DNA of 14,361 nt. It comes from DASQGA01 sp038209555 (GTDB taxonomy: Bacteria; Actinomycetota; Thermoleophilia; Gaiellales; Gaiellaceae). The notes under the pieces were generated by a model that searched no databases, had not been told where the DNA came from, and saw only the letters and a list, made by a program, of their open reading frames with translations. The translations under genes and the position numbers were made by a program. Within the stretch, counting starts at the first letter, position 1. The number at the start of each line of letters is the position of its first letter. Location: positions 1 through 14,361 of the forward strand of contig JBBQXP010000075.1 in NCBI GenBank assembly GCA_038209555.1. Direction: 5' to 3'. This document shows positions 6,847 through 14,139 of the stretch, one piece after another.

Positions 6847-8071
6847 GGCGGAGTTTTCCGGAAATCTTCCCGACGATCCGGGCGATCTCCGCGAGCCCGG
6901 GCCTCGGGTCGTCTCGCGATAGCACGTCGTAGCCGTCAGCCGGGTTCACGAGCCGCAGAGCGACCCGGAGGGCCTCGCGACGACTCGGCGCCTCGAGGAA
7001 CGGATAGCGCCGCCCGCGGCGGAGAGCCGATCCGATCCACATCGTCTCGAGCTCGAGGTTGCGCGAGCGGACGCCCACCTCGTAGGCCGTGTCGAGACGT
7101 ACACGAGCACTCGAGGAGCCGTTGAGGCAGAGATCGACAAGGCGAGCCGGGAAGTCCATGCCGGCTTTCACCGCCAGGGGCAGTGAGCCCCAGATCCGTC
7201 CGTTCACCTCCATGAGCGTGTGTCCCGTGTTCCCGGCTTTGAACTCCACCATCGCGAGACCGGTCCAGTCGAGGGCGCCGAGGAGCCGGACGGCATCATC
7301 CAGGAGCACCGGGTCGAGTGGGACACTGTCGCGGTACGAGCTTGCTCCGCCCGTAATCGGGACCTCCCGCACGCGGCGGTGCTGAAAGGCGGCCAGCGGC
7401 CGGCCGCGATCCATGAGGAGCTCGATGCCGACGCCGGTGCCGCGGCAATACTCCTGGACGAGGACGCTGCTCCGGCCTTCCAGACGTCCCACCTGCGTCG
7501 CGAGAGTTTCCGGACCGGCCGCATACGAGACACCAAAGGCGGCGACCTTCCCCTGCTCACCGGTCTTCGGGTCCTTCTCCTTCCTATACACGCGCGAAGA
7601 CTGCGGTTTCAGGACGACCGGCCAGCCGATGTCCTCTGCGGCGGCGAGTGCCTCGTCGGTGTTCGCAGCGAGTGCGGTCCTGGGGACAGGAATGTCGAGG
7701 CCCTCGGCGAGCTCGAGAGTCGCGCGCTTGTCGAGGGCGGTCGCAAGTGCTTGCGTGCCCGGAAGGGCGAGCCGGCACACGCCCGCGAATTGAGCTCGGG
7801 CCTCCGAGAGCGGCAGGATGACCTCGTCCGTGACAGGCACGATCAGGTCGACGAAGAGCTCCCGTGCCGCCCGGAGCAGGACCGCCACGGCCTGCTCCGG
7901 CGCCTCGGCCGGAGGCGGGTAGCGGACACGCTCAGAGGTGTAGCGGCTGTAGAAGCCTGGGCTTCGCGGGAGCTCGTCGGCCGCGACGACCTCCATCCCG
8001 CGACGACCGAGCGAGCGGATGCAGGCGATGGCGCTGCCTCGCGACGCATCCGTGACGAGGATCCTCGCCAC
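6836..8071 (-). CDS. ATP-grasp ligase (PylC/CarB-like)
   Basis: This 411-residue ATP-grasp enzyme would join a carboxylate, via an acyl-phosphate, to an amine or similar nucleophile. Residues 1-110 form a Rossmann-like pre-ATP-grasp domain beginning MARILVTDASRGSA. The ATP-binding part shows PVVLKP with K155, an adenine-contact VLVQEY at 203-208, a metal-site VEF at 275-277 and LMEVNGRIWGSLPLA at 286-300 with E288 and N290. These match ATP-grasp proteins found in polysaccharide and amino-acid-linked glycan loci. The last 90 residues are variable. The GTG start at 8071 is only 3 bases past the stop of the kinase gene before it, and its own end overlaps the deacetylase start, so it is embedded in a coupled series. 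The substrate is unknown; attaching an amino acid or organic acid to an amino sugar is a fair guess. No membrane segments are seen. Confidence 0.88.
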   Translation of the reverse strand: MARILVTDASRGSAIACIRSLGRRGMEVVAADELPRSPGFYSRYTSERVRYPPPAEAPEQAVAVLLRAARELFVDLIVPVTDEVILPLSEARAQFAGVCRLALPGTQALATALDKRATLELAEGLDIPVPRTALAANTDEALAAAEDIGWPVVLKPQSSRVYRKEKDPKTGEQGKVAAFGVSYAAGPETLATQVGRLEGRSSVLVQEYCRGTGVGIELLMDRGRPLAAFQHRRVREVPITGGASSYRDSVPLDPVLLDDAVRLLGALDWTGLAMVEFKAGNTGHTLMEVNGRIWGSLPLAVKAGMDFPARLVDLCLNGSSSARVRLDTAYEVGVRSRNLELETMWIGSALRRGRRYPFLEAPSRREALRVALRLVNPADGYDVLSRDDPRPGLAEIARIVGKISGKLRRGS

Positions 8072-8074
8072 GAG

Positions 8075-8791
8075 TCAGCCGTCGGCGGGCGGCAGCGACG
8101 AGCCTCCGCTCGAGGCGGCGGGGAAGGCTCGCACGAGCTCGACCACCTCTGCTGTCACCTCGTCGGTGGACCGGCTCGCGTCGACGACCACGAAGTTCTT
8201 CATCACGTTGGCGAGCTCGAGATAGTCGTGACGTCTTCTCCCGAGCGACTCGAGCGTCCCCTCCCCCTTTCGCGCGAGCAAAAGCTCGGGCGGCGCATCG
8301 AGGTAGATCACCAGGTCCGGCTGCGGGTACAGGCGTGAGAGGAGGAAGCCGTGCAAACGTCTCGTGGCCGACCGCTTGGCCGTATGCGCGATGTCGTAGG
8401 CGTAGTAATCGGCGAAGTAGTGCCGGTCGAAGACGACAATCGAGCCCCGGCGCACGTGACGCCTGGCAACGAGCTGGCGATGCCATTCCTCTGCGATGCG
8501 ATTCGCCAGCCGCAGGAAGGATCGAACGACGCGGAGGGCGCGCCGGATCCGGTTCCCCGCGGGCGCGCGCTCGGCAAGAGCCGGATCGCGCGGGCCGGCC
8601 GTATCCGCGGGTGCGCCACGAGCCCGCTTGAGCGCGTGCAGGAGGCGGGTCGTCGGCAGCATGTGGTTACTGGCGTCCGGATTGACTCCCATATAGACGT
8701 ACTCGACCGGCATCGGCAGGGCCCCGTCGAGGCGTCGTGCAACGGTTGTCTTTCCGGCCCCGTCCGGGCCGATCAACGCAACGGTGAACAC
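8075..8791 (-). CDS. Thymidylate-kinase-like P-loop kinase
   Basis: This 238-residue kinase has a perfect Walker A GPDGAGKT at 8-15, a VVFDRHYFADYYAYD block at 119-133 (the DR[YH] motif of the dTMP-kinase superfamily), a LVIYLDAPPE strand at 160-169 and a basic lid at 174-188. The start is taken as GTG at 8791, just before the P-loop, with GAGGAG 11 bases upstream. The open frame continues 97 codons further up, but those lie inside the preceding gene and look non-coding. It overlaps that gene by 19 bases. An insert after the P-loop (YMGVNPDASNHMLPTTRL, 33-50) and a basic helix at about 80-112 differ from housekeeping Tmk. With its place in a glycan locus, this suggests a different acceptor, such as a sugar, lipid or modified nucleotide. 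The product may also be labelled dTMP kinase in automated annotation; I doubt that this is its cellular role. Confidence 0.85.
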   Translation of the reverse strand: MFTVALIGPDGAGKTTVARRLDGALPMPVEYVYMGVNPDASNHMLPTTRLLHALKRARGAPADTAGPRDPALAERAPAGNRIRRALRVVRSFLRLANRIAEEWHRQLVARRHVRRGSIVVFDRHYFADYYAYDIAHTAKRSATRRLHGFLLSRLYPQPDLVIYLDAPPELLLARKGEGTLESLGRRRHDYLELANVMKNFVVVDASRSTDEVTAEVVELVRAFPAASSGGSSLPPADG

Positions 8792-10437
8792 TCGGTCAGG
8801 ATCTCCTCGTTGCTCGCGGTCATGGTTTCCTGTGAGCCGGTCTGGGCAGGCCCGCGCGAGGCTTCTGCCTGCTCGACTGCTCGCTTCCACAGAGCGTAGT
8901 AGCGATTTCCTCGCAGCCACCTGGCGCTGTCCACGTTCTGTTCCTCGCGCCCAGGCTCGCCCTCGGCTCTCGCCACGAGCCGGCTCGTGTACCGCGCCCA
9001 GCAGCAGACGAAGAGCGGCACGATGGCGTTGGCCTGAATGCCGAGGCGGTCGGCATAGGCGCGCAGCGTCGGGGCGGCCCACGCGTCAGGGCCAATGAAC
9101 GCCTCGTCGAAGGCGGCTACGAGCTCCGTCGTCTCTCGTGCCCGGCGAGTCGCGAACGCAACGTACGCGAGGAAGAAGCAGAGGTCGTGGAACGGCAGGC
9201 CGCGCTCCTCGCCGAGCTCCCAGTCGAGGACACCCACCCGTCCGTCGCGCAATCGGATCAGATTCGGGTGGCTCAAGTCTCCGTGCTCGACCACGAGCGG
9301 AAACGACATCTTCCGGATCGGCTCCACGAGCGCTAGGGTCCGGTCGACAAGCCGAGACTCTTCTGCTTCCGCCGGAAAAGCCTCGGCGAAGAGCTCGAGC
9401 GGGCGCTCGACAAGCCGCTCGTACCACGAGGGGTCGGATTCCGCGGGGGCAGTCGGCAGTCGTGCCAGCCATGAGAGGATCGCCTCGACGTACGTCGAGG
9501 GCGAGCCACGCAACATCGCGGGGGTGATCGTCTCACCGGCCAGCGCGGTCTCGACGAGCACCGGCCGCGGAGCGCTCGGCTCGAAGGCAACCACGCGCGG
9601 AATCGTCCCGGCCGTGGCTGACGACGCTTCGACCACGCCGATGACGGAGGCCTCCCGTGCGATCCCCTCGAGGTCGTCGGCGAGGCGCGGCCGCTTGGCG
9701 ACGAGGGTCGGTTCCGTCGAACCTCGCGGAATGAGGAGGCTGACGGCGTGACGCGACGTTCGAAAGCGCGGGGTGAGCAGAATGAAGGAAAGATCCTGCA
9801 CCTCAGCGCCCGGCACCACGGCGGCGGAGGGCGGACGCGAGTGCGTCCCGTCGTGCCGCCTCGCGACGAGGCTGACGTGCGGCGCCGTCAGGACGAGGAG
9901 CGGAGTGCCGGCCAGGAGGCGTCCTAGTCGTGCTCCCAACCGGGCGTGCCTGCGCCCCCGACGGCGTCGCAGAAAGGAGCGCACGGCTCTTGGCTCGGAG
10001 AGTGGCACGATCGCCGATGCTCTGGAGAAGCTCGGCACGTGCCAGAAGAGCTGGGTGTCTTCGAGCCCGAGTTGCTCGAACGCACGTGCATAGCCGCTTG
10101 CAAGCTGCGACAGCCGCCGACCCCTAACCATACTGCGTGCCTCCAGGTACAGGAAGCCGCCGGGCCGGAGAACGGACACCGCGTGCTCCAGCTCACCGCT
10201 CGTCGGTGCACACAGGACGGCAAGGTCGAACGAGCCCGCGGCAGCGCTTTCCTCACGGTCGTCCCGCCCCTCGAGCACGGTCACCGATGTTGCGAGGAGC
10301 TCGAGTGATTCGAGGAGGTCGCCGTCGCAGGCTCCGGTGCAGACGACCTTCCCGAGCGCCGGCTCCGGCAGGAGAAAGCGCCAGTCGACGCGGCGGGACG
10401 CCCGGAGGAGGGTCCCGCGGTCAGCGGTAGTCGCCAT
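8773..10437 (-). CDS. Methyltransferase-like/APH-family phosphotransferase fusion
   Basis: This 554-residue protein has two domains. Residues about 15-190 resemble a class I SAM-dependent methyltransferase: VVCTGACDGDLLESL at 31-45 at the motif I position, an acidic E56 after the second strand, FDLAVLC at 70-76 and VLRPGGFLYLEA at 89-100. Motif I lacks the usual GxGxG, so SAM binding is uncertain. Residues about 215-525 form an aminoglycoside-phosphotransferase/choline-kinase-like kinase, with VAKRP (K248) in the N-lobe, HGDLSHPN at 385-392 (catalytic D387, N392) and LDWE at 404-407 (metal D405). APH-family enzymes phosphorylate small hydroxylated molecules, including sugars. The ATG at 10437 has GAGG close upstream and overlaps the HprK-like gene by 17 bases; an earlier ATG at 10662 is buried in that gene. 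In this context it probably phosphorylates a glycan or its precursor. It is unlikely to be an antibiotic-resistance gene. Confidence 0.83.
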   Translation of the reverse strand: MATTADRGTLLRASRRVDWRFLLPEPALGKVVCTGACDGDLLESLELLATSVTVLEGRDDREESAAAGSFDLAVLCAPTSGELEHAVSVLRPGGFLYLEARSMVRGRRLSQLASGYARAFEQLGLEDTQLFWHVPSFSRASAIVPLSEPRAVRSFLRRRRGRRHARLGARLGRLLAGTPLLVLTAPHVSLVARRHDGTHSRPPSAAVVPGAEVQDLSFILLTPRFRTSRHAVSLLIPRGSTEPTLVAKRPRLADDLEGIAREASVIGVVEASSATAGTIPRVVAFEPSAPRPVLVETALAGETITPAMLRGSPSTYVEAILSWLARLPTAPAESDPSWYERLVERPLELFAEAFPAEAEESRLVDRTLALVEPIRKMSFPLVVEHGDLSHPNLIRLRDGRVGVLDWELGEERGLPFHDLCFFLAYVAFATRRARETTELVAAFDEAFIGPDAWAAPTLRAYADRLGIQANAIVPLFVCCWARYTSRLVARAEGEPGREEQNVDSARWLRGNRYYALWKRAVEQAEASRGPAQTGSQETMTASNEEILTECSPLR

Positions 10438-11632
10438 CGTCCTCGACACGAACCGTGCAGTAGGGGCGCATCGCGTCGAAGAGGGCCGCGATCGACACCG
10501 GATACGGGTGGTATACAACGTTGGCCGGCTTGTCGGCGAGGAGACGCTCCAGAGACCCTTGCTCGAGCTCTCCGGCCCGGTCGAGCACGGGACTCGCCGC
10601 CCCCGGGAATGCGAACCGGAACATGGCGTAATACGCCGCGAGATCGAGTCGCTCGTATGCAAGAGAGAAGCTCATTCGCTGCGCGACTTCCTGTGGGTCG
10701 ATGGGCTCGACGGTGACCCCCTCGCTTTCCCCGCTGACCACGAAGAAGAGTCGGTCGAACGCGGCAGAGGCCGCGATCGCACGCTCACCGAAGAGCCGAG
10801 CCGGCTCGACGTCGACGTGAAGCTGCCGCTTCAGCACCGGCAGCGCGCGTCCGAGCTTGCGGGCGAGTGGAACCCGGGAGGAGGCGCCCGAGTCGAGGGC
10901 ACCCTCGAGGGCGAGCGCGAGCCTGAGCGCGCGAAGGCGGCCTCGGTCTCTACGGCCTACGAGGGCACGGTAGTCGGGCAGCTGGCTGAGGTGCCAGTCC
11001 CAGAGCCTGATCGGCTCGGGGATGCCGAAGATCCGGTCGCCTTCGGACGAGACGTACACCCATTCGTCGCCGATGTACTCCGCACCGCGCTGCATGAACG
11101 CGAGCAGCGTCTCCGTCTTGCCGCCCTTCGACCACCCCGTTGCGACGACGCCGGTTCCACCGTAGACGAAGGCGGATGCGTGAAGCGGGAGCGCACCCCG
11201 GGCGAGAACCGTCAGGTTCAGGATGGGGACGAGGAGAGGAACCGCCGGGAGGCCGCGCTCGCACACGATCTCGCATCTGTCGCCGATCTCGGCGAAAGGG
11301 ATGCTCACCTTCGCCGGCACCTTGTGCTTGCTCCGCAGCACGAGGAATGCATCGTCCGTGAAAGCCGCCTCACCGGCGCCGAGGTAGCGCAGCCGGTTCG
11401 TCGGTAGCCGGTCGACAAACCGGACGACAATGTCCGGCTCTCGGTCGAGCGGGGAGCGAATGGGCCCGAGCTGCCGGCTTACTGCCGCCGCGTCGCCCGG
11501 AGTCGCGTCGACAAGCCGGACACCGGCGAGCCCATGCAAGTCGTAGTCAATCGCCTCCGAGCCGGCCTGTGTCGCCTTCCTGTGATCGATCGCCGACGCC
11601 CTAGCCACGGGCGGCCAGGGCGGAGGCGGCAT
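10421..11632 (-). CDS. HPr kinase-like (HprK C-terminal family) protein
   Basis: This 403-residue protein has a core at about 145-195 that follows the HPr kinase/phosphorylase pattern closely. LPLHASAFVYGG contains H151, at the place of the catalytic-region His; next come Walker A GWSKGGKT at 166-173, TETLLAFMQRGAEYIGDEW, and D189/E190 at the position of the HprK acidic residues. The rest, an N-terminal part of about 140 residues and a long C-terminal part, is not like the PTS regulator. No HPr or other PTS gene is nearby. Relatives of this type occur beside exopolysaccharide genes and, as peptide kinases, in some lasso-peptide clusters. It probably phosphorylates a Ser/Thr-like or sugar hydroxyl in this pathway. 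The ATG at 11632 overlaps the nucleotidyltransferase gene by 32 bases and has no clear ribosome binding site; a GTG at 11608 is an alternative start. Confidence 0.85.
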   Translation of the reverse strand: MPPPPWPPVARASAIDHRKATQAGSEAIDYDLHGLAGVRLVDATPGDAAAVSRQLGPIRSPLDREPDIVVRFVDRLPTNRLRYLGAGEAAFTDDAFLVLRSKHKVPAKVSIPFAEIGDRCEIVCERGLPAVPLLVPILNLTVLARGALPLHASAFVYGGTGVVATGWSKGGKTETLLAFMQRGAEYIGDEWVYVSSEGDRIFGIPEPIRLWDWHLSQLPDYRALVGRRDRGRLRALRLALALEGALDSGASSRVPLARKLGRALPVLKRQLHVDVEPARLFGERAIAASAAFDRLFFVVSGESEGVTVEPIDPQEVAQRMSFSLAYERLDLAAYYAMFRFAFPGAASPVLDRAGELEQGSLERLLADKPANVVYHPYPVSIAALFDAMRPYCTVRVEDDGDYR

Positions 11633-12659
11633 AGCGCCGCCAGAGCTGGCAGCTGACTCGTCTGCGGCTCTCCGAGATGTCGGTGGTCACGTCGACGAGA
11701 AGCGAGTCCAGGCTCCCGGCTCTTTCGTTCGGCGGCGGGCCGAGCTGCACGACGAGCCTCCCGCGTGCGAGGTGGTAACGAATGGCGAACCCCGAGCTCG
11801 CGAGGACAGTGAGCGGGAGAGGACAGTCCGCACGCAGGCTTGCGGCAACGAGCCCGGCAGCGGAGGCCGGCCCAACCAGATGAACGCGTGCACCCCGGCT
11901 TCGAAATGACGACAGCTTCAGCTTCCGAAGCACCGCGTTTGCGATGAGGCGGGACCAGGCTGTGAGCGGATGCTGCCGTCTCCACCGCGACCGCAACGTT
12001 GGTGCGAGCGCCGTCAGTTGCTGACAGTCGCCGGTGCAAGCGGCCGCGATCAGCCCGTCGGCGTCCCAGCCGGCCGGAAGGCTCGACGCCGCAGCGCGTG
12101 CGAGTTCGTTGTCCGGCTCTGCTGCAGGCGCAAGCTCCTTCAGACGCGCCGCATGCCGCGCGGGGATGCGTCCCTTGTCGAGGAGGCAGTGGAGGAGCAG
12201 CATCCAGAAGGCATCGTCGGGCGCTGCAAGCCAGACGCCCTCTGCGTGGTGACGCCGCGCGAGGACGCCTTCTGCCGCGCCCGTTCGCAGCTCCTGGTAG
12301 CGACCGAACGAGATGTCCGCGACGAGATCGAGCTTGACCCAGACGTCGTCGTCCTCGAAGTAGCGGACGAAGAAAACGTGAGAGCCCCGTCCGTCCGCGG
12401 CGAGCGGAAGGAATCCGGCCCGACCCAGCACCGTCCTCACCCGGGCCAGATCACCCGGGGCTACGAGCAGGTCGACATCGTCTCCGGGCGAGCGAACCTC
12501 GACTTCACCCCGTAGGAGACACCAACCGACGCCCTCTTCCTCGAGTGAGGCGACCGCAGCAGCGACCACCGACCCCGACATGATCGGTGCGGGGTGGGCG
12601 GGGTGCTCGGGGTTCTCACCTTCTGTCGCCGGCGCCGACTCGGCAGCGCGTGCGCTCAC
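11601..12659 (-). CDS. NTP_transf_5-like nucleotidyltransferase
   Basis: This 352-residue protein contains a Pol-beta-type nucleotidyltransferase core. GWCLLRGE at 45-52 leads to PGDDVDLLV at 58-66, which gives the paired acids D61 and D63, and KLDLV at 109-113 supplies a likely third acid, D111. These features fit the uncharacterised nucleotidyltransferase family NTP_transf_5, which would transfer a nucleotide to a sugar, peptide or protein. The chosen GTG at 12659 forms a GTGA four-base overlap with the sugar phosphotransferase stop. The first 26 residues are Ala/Pro/Glu-rich, so the ATG at 12581 (326 residues) is a serious alternative. The C-terminal part contains VHLVGPASAAG at 259-269 followed by a strand pattern similar to the start of the TMK-like kinase in this window but without the P-loop lysine. 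It is the first gene of the coupled tailoring series and is followed by the HprK-like gene with a 32-base overlap. Confidence 0.8.
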   Translation of the reverse strand: MSARAAESAPATEGENPEHPAHPAPIMSGSVVAAAVASLEEEGVGWCLLRGEVEVRSPGDDVDLLVAPGDLARVRTVLGRAGFLPLAADGRGSHVFFVRYFEDDDVWVKLDLVADISFGRYQELRTGAAEGVLARRHHAEGVWLAAPDDAFWMLLLHCLLDKGRIPARHAARLKELAPAAEPDNELARAAASSLPAGWDADGLIAAACTGDCQQLTALAPTLRSRWRRQHPLTAWSRLIANAVLRKLKLSSFRSRGARVHLVGPASAAGLVAASLRADCPLPLTVLASSGFAIRYHLARGRLVVQLGPPPNERAGSLDSLLVDVTTDISESRRRVSCQLWRRYAASALAARG

Positions 12660-13267
12660 GCGCCCGACCCCCTGAAGACAGCGGGGATGGTCTTGAGAAG
12701 AATTTTGAGATCCAGCGCGAGCGACCAGTGCTCGATGTACGCGATGTCGAGACGGAGCCGCTCGTCCAGGGTCATGCCGTTTCGACCCCGGATCTGCCAG
12801 AGGCCTGTCATCCCCGGCATGACCTCGAGTCGGTACGTGTGCCAAAGGCTGTAGGTGCTCGGTGCGAACGAAGTCGGGCGTGGGCCAACGAGGCTCATCT
12901 CACCCCGAACGACGTTGAGGAGCTGCGGAATCTCGTCGAGGCTCGTCTTCCGGAGGATTCTCCCGACCCGGGTGATTCGAGGGTCGTCGATGATTTTGAA
13001 GTCGGGAAGCGGAAGGATGTTCAGGTGCGCCAGGAACGGCTTGAGCTCCTCCGCGTTCGGAACCATCGTCCGGAACTTGTACATTCGGAAGCGATTGCCG
13101 TCGCGCCCAGTCCGTTCCTGCGCGATGAAGATGGGACCTGGGCTGTCCACCAGGACTGCGATCGCGCACGCGATTGAGAGGACGAGCGCGAGCGGCAGGA
13201 GGAGCAGGCAGATGGCGAGATCGAACGCCCGCTTGCCGACGAGATAGCGTTGATGAAAAATGGGCAT
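12656..13267 (-). CDS. Undecaprenyl-phosphate sugar phosphotransferase (short form)
   Basis: This 203-residue monotopic membrane enzyme of the bacterial sugar transferase family (PF02397) transfers a sugar-1-phosphate from a nucleotide sugar to undecaprenyl phosphate, the first step of glycan assembly at the cytoplasmic membrane. The motifs are all present: KRAFD at 12-16 before a hydrophobic re-entrant helix (17-40), MYKFRTM at 62-68, DPRITRVGRILRKTSLDEIP at 95-114 with the catalytic D111-E112 pair, LVGPRP at 126-131, and PGMTGLWQIRGR at 151-162. The length corresponds to the small catalytic form (PglC-like) without the extra N-terminal helices of WbaP/WcaJ. The ATG at 13267 follows the GGDEF-like gene by 21 bases. 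Its stop overlaps the start of the nucleotidyltransferase by four bases. The sugar it transfers cannot be told from the sequence. Confidence 0.95.
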   Translation of the reverse strand: MPIFHQRYLVGKRAFDLAICLLLLPLALVLSIACAIAVLVDSPGPIFIAQERTGRDGNRFRMYKFRTMVPNAEELKPFLAHLNILPLPDFKIIDDPRITRVGRILRKTSLDEIPQLLNVVRGEMSLVGPRPTSFAPSTYSLWHTYRLEVMPGMTGLWQIRGRNGMTLDERLRLDIAYIEHWSLALDLKILLKTIPAVFRGSGA

Positions 13268-13288
13268 TCTGAGTCTTTTCCGCGCCGC

Positions 13289-14059
13289 CTAGCCGGTGGC
13301 GGACTCGGTCTCCTCGGCACCGTGTTTCGGTAGTTGATGGGTCTGTTCGACGTTGGAACGTGCGAGAACCTGGCGGACGGAGGTTGCCTCAGCAAGAGAG
13401 GATGAGCTGCCAGCGGCGACCTCGCCTACTGCTAGCGGGAGTTCGGGCTGATCCGATTCTCGGCCAACCTGCCAGTGACTCGATCGGCTGCGTAGGGCGA
13501 CGAGGAGCGCGCCGCTGGTCACACCGTCGTCGGGGAAGGCGGCCATCGCGATCTCGGCCTCGCCCAGTGATTCGACCAGGAGCGCGCGGACTCGGCTGAC
13601 AACTGCGTCCCCCTTGCTTCGGTCACACTCAGGAAGCAAGACGTAGAATTCGTCTTCGTCTTCCCAGACCCGATCGGTCCGTCGAAAGACGCCGTGCTCG
13701 AGTCCGCTGTCAGTCTTGTCGCGCTCGACCGGGCGACGATGGCGGCGTGGTCGCGCAGCGGCTGCCGGCCGCGCGAGGCGGATCCGGAGCAGCAGGAAGG
13801 AGCGTCCGTATCGACGGCTCCGGGTGAGCTCGTTCCAGAGCTCTTCCCGCATCCGCCAGTGCAGCTCCTGCCGGCGAGTAGATGCTTCGAAGTCGGTCCG
13901 CTCGGAACGCCGCCAACGAAGCGCTCGCTTCAGTCGCCCGAAGATCACGTTCACTCTCGTCGGCCCGCGGAGCGGCGTGGGCGCGCCACCGGCCAGCTCC
14001 TGCCCCTCCCCACGGGGCTGAGCCTCCTCCCGGTTCATGTCGTCCCGCTCCATCACCAC
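13289..14059 (-). CDS. Degenerate GGDEF-domain protein
   Basis: This 256-residue soluble protein has no membrane segment. A charged N-terminus (1-75) leads into a segment resembling a diguanylate cyclase domain: WNELTRSRRYGRSFLLLRIR at 75-94, RRTDRVWEDEDEFYVLLPE at 126-144, then a helix and EIAMAAFPDDGVT at 169-181. The GGDEF signature reads DEDEF at 134-138, and the region between the first two blocks is shortened and rich in Arg, so cyclase activity is very unlikely. The Ser/Glu-rich last 60 residues look disordered. It may sense or bind a nucleotide and control the sugar phosphotransferase encoded 21 bases downstream. AGGGGGAGG at 14067-14075 lies 7 bases before the GTG at 14059, which decides that start over the ATG at 14053. 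It is probably the first gene of the coupled series, though it may be co-transcribed with the gene upstream. Confidence 0.72.
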   Translation of the reverse strand: MVMERDDMNREEAQPRGEGQELAGGAPTPLRGPTRVNVIFGRLKRALRWRRSERTDFEASTRRQELHWRMREELWNELTRSRRYGRSFLLLRIRLARPAAAARPRRHRRPVERDKTDSGLEHGVFRRTDRVWEDEDEFYVLLPECDRSKGDAVVSRVRALLVESLGEAEIAMAAFPDDGVTSGALLVALRSRSSHWQVGRESDQPELPLAVGEVAAGSSSSLAEATSVRQVLARSNVEQTHQLPKHGAEETESATG

Positions 14060-14066
14060 TCTGTTG

Positions 14067-14075
14067 CCTCCCCCT
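14067..14075 (-). promoter_or_regulatory. Ribosome binding site of the GGDEF-like gene
   Basis: AGGGGGAGG on the - strand stands 7 bases before a GTG at 14059; two further in-frame starts (GTG 14056, ATG 14053) are 10 and 13 bases away. The spacing favours the first GTG. Confidence 0.75.
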
Positions 14076-14139
14076 AGTCAGCTGGTTGCCCACTCGACCG
14101 GTCCGCAATGCGAAGCCGGCGTTACCTCGCGGTGGGCGA

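Noticed and set aside
8792..9082. Upstream extension of the TMK-like kinase by 97 codons
   Set aside because: The extra residues are Arg-rich, unlike any kinase N-terminus, and lie inside the APH coding region. The P-loop normally stands near the start.
10438..10662. Upstream ATG for the methyltransferase/APH fusion that would add 75 residues
   Set aside because: The extra part is Ser/Arg/Pro-rich shadow sequence inside the HprK-like gene; the ATG at 10437 has a GAGG ribosome site.
10421..12659. Lasso-peptide biosynthetic cluster, suggested by HprK-like plus nucleotidyltransferase genes
   Set aside because: No precursor peptide, RRE/PqqD-like B1, transglutaminase-like B2 or asparagine-synthetase-like C gene is present, and the genes overlap so closely that no small precursor gene fits between them.
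12660..12845. Upstream start for the nucleotidyltransferase deep inside the sugar phosphotransferase gene
   Set aside because: The sequence is a shadow of the phosphotransferase end, and the GTGA overlap gives a natural start.
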